64,000 nt of DNA from Flavobacteriales bacterium (GTDB lineage Bacteria > Bacteroidota > Bacteroidia > UBA10329), in contig JAIPBM010000010.1 in assembly GCA_021739695.1 (NCBI GenBank), positions 1 to 64,000 on the forward strand. The letters are read 5' to 3'. Shown in pieces: positions 25,922-32,615 of the stretch. A program made the translations under genes and the position numbers. Below the pieces are notes generated by a model. The model was not told the origin of the DNA. It searched no databases and was given only the letters and a program-made list of their open reading frames with translations. Every line of letters begins with the position of its first letter. The first letter of the stretch is position 1.

Positions 25922-26461
25922 TTATTCTGTCTGCATTCGTTCCTGAAACATCTTGATCAGGTCCTCATCTGTCATTCCCATATTCTGCATGGAGAAATTG
26001 GCGTCTTCGGCCAATTTATGGTTCGGGTACTCTTGGATGAATTTTTCGTAGAAGAATCGCGCCTGAGCCGTGTCCTTATTCAGATTTTCCTCACAAAAAC
26101 CGCAAAGGAAAAGTGCTTCTGGAGATTTGTAAAATGCCTTGTGCTCATCCGTGACGGTTCTGAAATACTTAACAGCCAAATTGCCTTGGCCAATTCCCAT
26201 ACTTACTTCACCTGCTTTAAAAAGCATATCAATGGCCAAACTGTCTTTATCACTACTGCCTTGGTAGTATCTGGAATACTCACGCACTAACTGAATGCCT
26301 GCTGCGGGGTCAGCTTTTTCATCACTGTCAGCAAACAGAATGGCTTCCATGCTGTCAATTCTGGCAAGACATTTTTCTTGATCCGTAAGTGGTTTTTTGC
26401 CTGGCTGGCAAGCAACTAGACCAATGGTCAACATGGATAAAGCAATCGCTGTTTTTTTCAT
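25922..26461 (-). CDS. Lipoprotein with TPR-like repeats
   Basis: A lipoprotein signal (ALSMLTIGLVAC, Cys18) precedes 160 residues with TPR-like helices such as LAVKYFRTVTDEHKAFYKS and ARFFYEKFIQEYPNHKLAEDA. This small TPR lipoprotein is regularly third after ruvX and def in Bacteroidota. Its start codon overlaps the def stop by four bases, so the three genes form an operon. The role is unknown; the second repeat resembles the YfiO/BamD TPR style. Confidence 0.85.
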   Translation of the reverse strand: MKKTAIALSMLTIGLVACQPGKKPLTDQEKCLARIDSMEAILFADSDEKADPAAGIQLVREYSRYYQGSSDKDSLAIDMLFKAGEVSMGIGQGNLAVKYFRTVTDEHKAFYKSPEALFLCGFCEENLNKDTAQARFFYEKFIQEYPNHKLAEDANFSMQNMGMTDEDLIKMFQERMQTE

Positions 26462-27024
26462 CTTGGGAAACGCATTTTGTATTCTGCGTCAGTAATTCCG
26501 TTTGTAATATCTGTCAATTTTCCCTTCAGCATTCTTCGCTTTAAGGCAGGTAGATGATCGGTAAAAAGAACACCTTCAATATGGTCGTATTCATGCTGAA
26601 TGACGCGTGCGGCCAAGCCATCAAATTCTTGTTCTTGAAGGTCCCAATTCTCATCGTAATATTCAATAAGGATCTTTGGTCTGCGCGAAACATCTTCGCG
26701 TATGCCAGGAATACTCAAGCAACCTTCGTTAAAATCCCACGGTTTTCCCGATTCTTCAAGAATGATCGGGTTGATGAACACTTTTACAAAACCATCCAAT
26801 TCCGGATGTTCTTCACAAAATGGGGTGGCGTCCACAATAAAAAGACGGATACTCAATCCAACCTGTGGAGCTGCCAGACCAACGCCAGAAGCTTCGTACA
26901 TGGTTTCGAACATGTTGTCTACCAACTGCCCAAGTTCTGGGTAATCTGGTTCAATTTCTTGGGCAACCTTCTTTAAAACGGGGTCTCCATACGCCACAAT
27001 CGGCAAAATCTTGGTCTTACTCAT
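26458..27024 (-). CDS. def: Peptide deformylase
   Basis: Removes the formyl group from the N-terminal Met of nascent proteins. All three metal-site motifs are present: GVGLAAPQVG (about 47-56), EGCLSIPG (with the metal-binding Cys) and QHEYDHIEGV (the HExxH pair and catalytic Glu). The 188-residue length and the insert before motif 2 fit the Bacteroidota type. Overlaps of four bases with ruvX upstream and the TPR lipoprotein gene downstream show one operon. Confidence 0.98.
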   Translation of the reverse strand: MSKTKILPIVAYGDPVLKKVAQEIEPDYPELGQLVDNMFETMYEASGVGLAAPQVGLSIRLFIVDATPFCEEHPELDGFVKVFINPIILEESGKPWDFNEGCLSIPGIREDVSRRPKILIEYYDENWDLQEQEFDGLAARVIQHEYDHIEGVLFTDHLPALKRRMLKGKLTDITNGITDAEYKMRFPR

Positions 27025-27449
27025 AATCTATTCAGACTGTTCTGTTGTTCCATATAAGATTGAAGGATGATCGTTGCGCTCACCTTGTCCACCATCGCTT
27101 TATCGGCTCTCGCTTTCTTTTTCAATCCACCTTCTATCATGGCGCTGAACGCCATTTTGGAGGTGAAACGTTCGTCCATCCTGTCAACCTTCAGTTGAGG
27201 AAATTGTTTTTTCAAATTGGCGGTCATCTGGTCGGCTCCGCTAGCCGCTTGGGCAGGTTCGTTATTCAAGCGTCTTGGGTCTCCAACCACAATGCAATCA
27301 ACCGTTTCCGATTTCATGTACTCGGTAAGAAATGCCATCAGCTCATTCGGATGAATGGTCGTGAGGGCAGACGCAATGATCTGCAAAGGATCAGTGGCGG
27401 CAATTCCAACACGTTTTGAACCATAATCGATGGCGAGAATTCTACCCAT
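27021..27449 (-). CDS. ruvX: Holliday junction resolvase-like / rRNA maturation factor RuvX (YqgF)
   Basis: RuvX/YqgF is an RNase H-fold nuclease linked to pre-16S rRNA 5' processing and recombination. The N-terminus MGRILAIDYGSKRVGIA carries the first catalytic Asp, VVGDPRRLNNEPA the central motif, and DERFTS the second acidic site. The 142-residue length is normal. It is the first gene of the ruvX-def-TPR operon and shares a palindromic divergent promoter region with dapD. Confidence 0.95.
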   Translation of the reverse strand: MGRILAIDYGSKRVGIAATDPLQIIASALTTIHPNELMAFLTEYMKSETVDCIVVGDPRRLNNEPAQAASGADQMTANLKKQFPQLKVDRMDERFTSKMAFSAMIEGGLKKKARADKAMVDKVSATIILQSYMEQQNSLNRL

Positions 27450-27460
27450 TTATGCCCTTT

Positions 27461-27493
27461 TTTGAAGCGCGGCAAAGTTAAGGATTATCTTTG
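27461..27493. promoter_or_regulatory. Palindromic divergent promoters of ruvX and dapD
   Basis: For dapD, TTTG (27461-27464), 21 nt, then TATCTTTG (27486-27493). For ruvX, the minus strand reads TAACTTTG (27480-27473). The two -7 boxes face away from each other five bases apart inside a 9-bp inverted repeat, GCGGCAAAG and CTTTGCCGC. The dapD start codon is only five bases beyond its box. Confidence 0.65.
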
Positions 27494-27497
27494 CCGC

Positions 27498-28319
27498 ATG
27501 CAGATAACCGAATTACAGGAGATAATTGATCAGACGTGGGAAAACCGCGAACTTCTCACAGCCGAAAAATCAGTGACAGCCATTCGCGAAGTAGTGGCGC
27601 TTCTTGATGCTGGAAAACTTCGCGTAGCTGAACCCAAGGGAGAAGATTGGCAGGTGAATGAATGGGTGAAAAAAGCCGTTATCATGTATTTTCCCATTCA
27701 ACAGATGGAAACCATTGAAGTTGGCCCATTTGAATTTCACGATAAGATTGCGTTGAAGAAAGGGCATAAAGCTGCTGGTGTTCGCGTAGTTCCGCATGCC
27801 ATTGCGCGTTACGGTTCGTTCTTAGAAAGTGGCGTGATCATGATGCCATCTTACGTCAACATTGGTGCGCATGTGGGCAGCGGAACGATGGTCGATACGT
27901 GGGCAACGGTAGGTTCTTGCGCACAGATCGGTAAGAATGTACATCTCAGTGGAGGTGTTGGAATTGGCGGTGTTTTAGAGCCGATCCAAGCAGCGCCAGT
28001 GATTATTGAAGACGATGCATTTCTAGGTTCAAGAAGTATTGTGGTTGAAGGCGTACGAATAGGGAAGGAGGCTGTTCTTGGTGCAAATGTGGTTCTTACC
28101 ATGAGTACGAGAATCATTGATGTAACAGGTCCAGAGCCGATTGAAACGAAAGGTTATGTTCCACCACGTTCGGTGGTGATCCCAGGAACCTATCCAAAGG
28201 AATTTCCTGCAGGAACATACAACGTACCTTGTGCGCTCATCATCGGAAAACGCAAGGAAAGCACAGACAGAAAAACGTCTTTGAACGATTCGCTTCGCGA
28301 GTTTAACGTGGCTGTGTAG
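27498..28319 (+). CDS. dapD: 2,3,4,5-tetrahydropyridine-2,6-dicarboxylate N-succinyltransferase
   Basis: Catalyses the succinylation step of the lysine/meso-diaminopimelate pathway, giving precursors for peptidoglycan and lysine. The N-terminal helical domain is followed by a left-handed beta-helix of hexapeptide repeats (about 100-235). Signature stretches are GVRVVPHAIARYGSFLES, MMPSYVNIGAHVGSGTMVD and the GGVGIGGVLEPIQAAPVIIE loop. The 273-residue length fits. The start chosen is the Met of MQITELQEIID, because the twelve codons upstream lie in the promoter palindrome. Confidence 0.97.
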   Translation: MQITELQEIIDQTWENRELLTAEKSVTAIREVVALLDAGKLRVAEPKGEDWQVNEWVKKAVIMYFPIQQMETIEVGPFEFHDKIALKKGHKAAGVRVVPHAIARYGSFLESGVIMMPSYVNIGAHVGSGTMVDTWATVGSCAQIGKNVHLSGGVGIGGVLEPIQAAPVIIEDDAFLGSRSIVVEGVRIGKEAVLGANVVLTMSTRIIDVTGPEPIETKGYVPPRSVVIPGTYPKEFPAGTYNVPCALIIGKRKESTDRKTSLNDSLREFNVAV

Positions 28320-28353
28320 ATAATGCCAGACCCGCACCATACTCTCCAAGCGC

Positions 28354-28409
28354 GTCACCCTGAATTTATTTCAGGCTCTTTTCAGATACTGAAACAAGTT
28401 AAGCATGAC
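28354..28409. repeat. Imperfect palindromic intergenic repeat (CCTGAA / TTCAG type)
   Basis: The arms 28354-28374 and 28389-28409 pair at 16 of 21 positions, starting GTCA and ending TGAC, with inner TTTCAG/CTGAAA. This resembles a dispersed palindromic unit often seen between genes in Bacteroidota. It ends inside an in-frame ATG that lies upstream of the true start of the next gene. Confidence 0.7.
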
Positions 28410-28446
28410 CAATCTGCATGCTTTGGTGTTTACAAGAGCATGCGGC

Positions 28447-29430
28447 ATGGATAAAGTGCTGGTTATTCAAACCGCCTTTATCGGTGATGCCATTTTGGGA
28501 ACAGCACTTCTCGAAAGGCTTCATCAAGATCATCCGAATGCCAAGATCGATTACCTCGTCCGCAACGGAAATCAGTCGCTTTTTGCAGGACATCCGTTCT
28601 TGAATGAAGTGTTGGTTTGGCACAAACAGGATGCTAAATATTCAAAATTGTGGCAAACGCTTCGGGAAATTCGAAAGAGAAAATATGACGCTGTTTTCAA
28701 TATCCAACGTTACACATCAAGCGGATTTCTAACTGCCTTTTCTGGTGCGAAGGAGACGATCGGATACAAGAATAATCCGCTTTCGTTTCTCCTCACCAAA
28801 TCCATTGAGCACCGATTCGGAAATGGATTTGAAAAGGTGCATGAAGTAGACCGTGTGCTTGATCTTGTAGGCCCTAATGCTATCAGAACCAACCCAAAAG
28901 TCTATCCATCAAAATCTGATTTTGACGCTGTTTCAGAGTTCAAGTCCAAACCATTTGTGACCATCGCGCCAGCTTCTGTCTGGTTCACAAAGCAGTTGCC
29001 GGCAGAAAAATGGATTGAACTGATTGATCGCATTCCAGCATCGATGAATGTTTATTTGATCGGAGCGAAGTCGGATTCAGCCGTATCAGAACAGATTTCA
29101 GATAAAACGCAACGCAAGGTTTTTGACCTGACAGGCGAATTGAAATTGCTGGAAACTGCTGCGCTGATGAAAGATGCACAGATGAACTTTGCGAACGATT
29201 CAGCTCCCGTTCATTTGGCATCAGCCGTTAATACACCCATGTGCGAAGTGTTCTGCTCAACCGTTCCTGAGTTTGGTTTTACACCGCTTTCGGATAGTTC
29301 CTACATCGTTCAAACAACTGAAAAAATGGATTGTCGCCCTTGCGGGATGCACGGTAGAGTAAGCTGTCCGAAAGGCCATTTCAACTGCGCACATTCCGTT
29401 GATGTGAACGAAATGATTTCTGTGCTGTAG
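28447..29430 (+). CDS. Glycosyltransferase family 9 (heptosyltransferase-like)
   Basis: GT9 enzymes transfer heptose or related sugars to the LPS core. The 328-residue protein has the N-terminal VLVIQTAFIGDAILGTALLERL, the central SGAKETIGYKNNP, the nucleotide-sugar-binding KQLPAEKW and SAPVHLASAVNTPMCEVF segments, and a Cys-rich C-terminus with CRPCGMHGR and FNCAHS. The start at MDKVLVIQ (28447) is preferred over the ATG at 28405, which lies in the repeat. Specific acceptor unknown; the lipid A gene lpxK is in the same window. Confidence 0.9.
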   Translation: MDKVLVIQTAFIGDAILGTALLERLHQDHPNAKIDYLVRNGNQSLFAGHPFLNEVLVWHKQDAKYSKLWQTLREIRKRKYDAVFNIQRYTSSGFLTAFSGAKETIGYKNNPLSFLLTKSIEHRFGNGFEKVHEVDRVLDLVGPNAIRTNPKVYPSKSDFDAVSEFKSKPFVTIAPASVWFTKQLPAEKWIELIDRIPASMNVYLIGAKSDSAVSEQISDKTQRKVFDLTGELKLLETAALMKDAQMNFANDSAPVHLASAVNTPMCEVFCSTVPEFGFTPLSDSSYIVQTTEKMDCRPCGMHGRVSCPKGHFNCAHSVDVNEMISVL

Positions 29431-29450
29431 GGGCGTATGGAAATACGCCC
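29431..29450. repeat. GGGCGTAT stem-loop (REP-like or terminator)
   Basis: The stem GGGCGTAT (29431-29438) pairs with ATACGCCC (29443-29450) across a 4-nt loop immediately after the stop of the glycosyltransferase. It can serve as terminator or as a dispersed palindrome; a related GC-rich hairpin ending in GCGCCC lies at 58448-58473. Confidence 0.6.
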
Positions 29451-29508
29451 TTGTGTTACAGCATTTGATGTGCCCAACATGAATCGTATTGGTAATTTCG
29501 CGCCCCCA

Positions 29509-30930
29509 ATGCAAATGCAGCAGCACATAACGCATCCCGTTTTTAAGCTTATTTCCGAAGCCGCGAAAGAACTCAACGTGGAAGCGTACGTGATCGGTGG
29601 CTACGTGCGCGATTGCATTCTTGGTCGCGATACCAAGGATATTGATGTCGTTTCCACCGGAAAAGGAATCGAATTGGCGCAGGCCGTGTCGAAACGCTTG
29701 GGTGGTTCCAAGATCAGCGTATTCAAACGCTTTGGAACCGCCATGATCAATCACAAGGATCTGGAAGTTGAGTTCGTAGGCGCCCGAAAAGAATCGTATT
29801 CGGAAGATTCGCGAAAACCTGCGGTAGAAGATGGCTCCATCAAAGACGACCAAGACAGACGCGATTTCACCATCAACGCCATGGCCATCAGCCTAAGCGA
29901 TGGATCGTGGGGAGAATTGGTTGACCCGTTCGATGGCGTGGAAGATCTGAAAAAGGGAATTCTACGCACACCGCTCGAACCTGCCAAAACTTACAGCGAT
30001 GATCCGCTTCGCATGATGCGTGCCATCCGTTTTGCCACACAGCTTGATTTTCAAATTGAGGAAGAATCGTTTCAGGCCATTTATCAGAATCGCGAGCGCA
30101 TTTCAATTGTTTCTCAAGAGCGAATTACGGACGAACTGAACAAGATCATTCTGGCGAAAGTGCCTTCAAAGGGATTCAAATTGCTGTTCAATACAGGTTT
30201 GCTTCACCTTATCTTCCCCAAAATGACAGAGCTTTTTGGTGTGGATGTGATCAACGGAAAGGCGCACAAAGACAACTTTTACCACACACTGCAAGTGTTG
30301 GACAACATCTCGCAGAACACGGATGACCTTTGGTTGCGTTGGGCAGCCATTATGCACGACATCGAAAAACCGATAACCAAAAGGTTCGATCCAAAGGTTG
30401 GTTGGACCTTTCACGGTCACGAAGACCGCGGTTCGCGTGCCGTTCCAGAGATCTTCCGAGAACTGAAGTTGCCGCTGAATGAGAAGATGAAATACGTTCA
30501 GAAACTCGTGTTTTTACACTTGCGCCCCATTGCATTGGTGCAAGAAGTAGTGACAGATTCGGCAGTTCGTAGACTGCTTTTTGAAGCGGGCGATGACGTT
30601 GAAGACCTGATGACGCTTTGCGAAGCCGACATCACGAGCAAGAACGATAATCGCGTGAAGCGCTACATGAAGAACTTCGAAATTGTCCGTCAGAAAATGA
30701 AGGAAGTGGAGGAGAAGGACCGTGTGCGGAGTTGGCAACCGCCCGTTAGTGGCGAAGAAATAATGGAAGCTTTTGGAATTCGACCTTGCAGAGAGGTCGG
30801 ATTGATAAAAGATGCCATTAAAGACGCGATAATGGATGGCGAAATTGACAATTCGCGGCAAGCTGCCATTGCTTTTATGGAGGCAAAAGGAACAGCGCTT
30901 GGTCTTGATTTAAGCACAAAGTTGAAATGA
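29509..30930 (+). CDS. CCA tRNA nucleotidyltransferase with HD domain
   Basis: Adds or repairs the CCA end of tRNAs. The polymerase head has [20 protein letters not shown] (metal-binding DxD), the domain [12 protein letters not shown], and [16 protein letters not shown]; the neck and body follow, then an HD phosphohydrolase domain with IMHDIEKP (about 280-420). It is a class II enzyme of about 474 residues from the Met at 29509. The upstream in-frame Met at 29437 overlaps the stem-loop and is unlikely as start. The presence of an encoded CCA in tRNA-Glu of this window implies mainly a repair role for that tRNA. Confidence 0.95.
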   Translation: MQMQQHITHPVFKLISEAAKELNVEAYVIGGYVRDCILGRDTKDIDVVSTGKGIELAQAVSKRLGGSKISVFKRFGTAMINHKDLEVEFVGARKESYSEDSRKPAVEDGSIKDDQDRRDFTINAMAISLSDGSWGELVDPFDGVEDLKKGILRTPLEPAKTYSDDPLRMMRAIRFATQLDFQIEEESFQAIYQNRERISIVSQERITDELNKIILAKVPSKGFKLLFNTGLLHLIFPKMTELFGVDVINGKAHKDNFYHTLQVLDNISQNTDDLWLRWAAIMHDIEKPITKRFDPKVGWTFHGHEDRGSRAVPEIFRELKLPLNEKMKYVQKLVFLHLRPIALVQEVVTDSAVRRLLFEAGDDVEDLMTLCEADITSKNDNRVKRYMKNFEIVRQKMKEVEEKDRVRSWQPPVSGEEIMEAFGIRPCREVGLIKDAIKDAIMDGEIDNSRQAAIAFMEAKGTALGLDLSTKLK

Positions 30931-31020
30931 AAAATGAAAAACTTTCATTAGACGAAACCATTGTAATGAATAGAGGTTTAACATCCGTTTTTCGTTCAGC
31001 CCAATTTCTTTTTTTCCGTT

Positions 31021-31028
31021 TAGATTTG
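31021..31028 (+). promoter_or_regulatory. -7 box of the pRiA4b ORF-3-like gene
   Basis: TAGATTTG matches TAnnTTTG exactly and ends seven bases before the ATG at 31036, implying a very short leader. No clear -33 box is visible in the T-rich upstream sequence. Confidence 0.45.
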
Positions 31029-31035
31029 CGCAAAC

Positions 31036-31713
31036 ATGGCAGTTTATAGATTCAGAGTTTATATAGAGGATGATCACGAAGTCTATCGTGATATTGATGT
31101 ACAAGGCAAGCAACGTTTTGCCGATCTTCATCGACAGATCATCCAGAGTTTCAATTTTCAGCAAGGGCAGCCTGCCGAATATTTCAGTTCAGATCAGCAA
31201 TGGTATGAAGGAGATACGGTAGTTGCGCTCGACCGTAATTTGGAAGGAGATCATCAGAAGATCGTAAGTCATATCAACGTTCCGCGTCAGCGTTTTCTTT
31301 GCGTTACCATCAGCCATAAGGAAGTTGGTTTGGCATTGGAACTACAGAAGGTTTTTCCAGAAGAAGCTGGAATTGCGTATCCGCTTTGCGCCAAAAGCCA
31401 AGGCGAACCTCCTTATTACACACAACCGCCACCAGAACACATCATCGACAATTCATCATCGAACCAAGTGGAAGAAGATGATGAGGATCTGTTTGAAGGT
31501 GATGAACCTTCGGAGGAAGAAATCGAACGCATTCAGAAAGAAGCTGAGGCAGCCAGTAAAAAGGCCGATTTCAAAGCTCCTTCCATCGATTTCAGCAAGT
31601 TGGGGTCTATTTCGGATGATGATGGTGACGAAGAAGATGATGAGGATGATGACGAATCGGACGATGATGATGGCGGTGGTTTCGATGACTTCAACATGGA
31701 CGATCTGATGTAA
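31036..31713 (+). CDS. pRiA4b ORF-3-like protein with acidic C-terminal tail
   Basis: The N-terminal 120 residues (MAVYRFRVYIEDDHEVYRDI, FADLHRQIIQSFNF, EYFSSDQQWYEGD) match the plasmid pRiA4b ORF-3 / IS1096 TnpR-passenger-like fold. The remaining 100 residues are very acidic, with runs of Asp and Glu (EEDDEDLFEGDEPSEEEIER, then DDDGDEEDDEDDDESDDDD), ending FDDFNMDDLM. No catalytic residues are apparent. The gene directly precedes miaA with a one-base overlap (TAATG), so it is likely co-translated with it. The role is unknown; the domain name does not mean it is mobile. Confidence 0.85.
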   Translation: MAVYRFRVYIEDDHEVYRDIDVQGKQRFADLHRQIIQSFNFQQGQPAEYFSSDQQWYEGDTVVALDRNLEGDHQKIVSHINVPRQRFLCVTISHKEVGLALELQKVFPEEAGIAYPLCAKSQGEPPYYTQPPPEHIIDNSSSNQVEEDDEDLFEGDEPSEEEIERIQKEAEAASKKADFKAPSIDFSKLGSISDDDGDEEDDEDDDESDDDDGGGFDDFNMDDLM

Positions 31714-32615
31714 TGCCTGCCAAGGCATCCAAAACCCTCATTGTGATTTGCGGCCCGACCGCAGTTGGAAAAACAGACTTTGCCATTGCATTGGCAGAGA
31801 AACTTGAAACCGAGATCATTTCGGCAGATAGCCGTCAATTGTATCGTGAAATTCCCATTGGAACAGCACAGCCAAGTAAGGAACAACTAAGTCGGGTGAA
31901 GCATCATTTCATTGCCGACCGATCCATCAATGAGGATTACAATGCAGGCATGTTTGAGCGTGATGCTTTGGATTTGCTCAATCAAGTTTTTCAGAAACAT
32001 GATCAAGTAGTTTGCTGTGGCGGAACGGGGCTTTACATCAAAGCGCTTTGCGAAGGATTGGATGACATGCCTGAAGCTGACGAGGAACTCCGCGAGCAGC
32101 TCAATCAGCGTTTGGAAAGTGAAGGTTTGGAATCGCTTCAAGATCAATTGAAACAACTAGACCCTGTTCATTTCTCGAAAATGGATACGCAGAATCCGCA
32201 GCGGGTTATCCGCGCTTTGGAGGTTTGTATATCTACAGGAAAACCATTCTCATCATACCACGGGAATGAGAGAGTTAAGCGCCCGTTCAATATCATCAAA
32301 ATCGGGTTGGAATTGCCGCGCGAAGAATTGAATCAGCGAATCAATAAACGCGTAGATGTCATGCTCCAAAACGGTTGGTTGGAAGAGGCGAAAGCCGTGT
32401 TCAGCCATCGTCAACTCAATGCGCTGAACACCGTTGGATACAAGGAATTGTTCGCACATTTATCTGGTGACATGACCTTAGAGGAAGCAGTCGAAAAGAT
32501 CAAGATCAATACCAGACGTTTTGCCAAACGGCAGATGACGTGGTTTAAAAAGGATAGGGAGGTAAAGTGGTTCAGCCCTTCTGATGTGTCTGTTCAGAAG
32601 ATGCTAGAACCTTAA
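31713..32615 (+). CDS. miaA: tRNA dimethylallyltransferase
   Basis: Transfers the dimethylallyl group to A37 of tRNAs that read UNN codons. The P-loop GPTAVGKT (about 14-21), SADSRQLYREIPIGTAQP, the GGTGLYIKAL segment and RVIRALEVCISTGKP are all present. The 300-residue length is normal. It is coupled to the upstream gene. The convergent lptD gene shares the stop area: the two stop codons overlap by 4 bases at 32612-32615. Confidence 0.97.
   Translation: MPAKASKTLIVICGPTAVGKTDFAIALAEKLETEIISADSRQLYREIPIGTAQPSKEQLSRVKHHFIADRSINEDYNAGMFERDALDLLNQVFQKHDQVVCCGGTGLYIKALCEGLDDMPEADEELREQLNQRLESEGLESLQDQLKQLDPVHFSKMDTQNPQRVIRALEVCISTGKPFSSYHGNERVKRPFNIIKIGLELPREELNQRINKRVDVMLQNGWLEEAKAVFSHRQLNALNTVGYKELFAHLSGDMTLEEAVEKIKINTRRFAKRQMTWFKKDREVKWFSPSDVSVQKMLEP

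Noticed and set aside
31036-31713. Transposon-associated gene (IS1096 TnpR-like name)
   Set aside because: The domain name comes from early members; there is no transposase, inverted repeat or target duplication nearby, and the gene is coupled to miaA.
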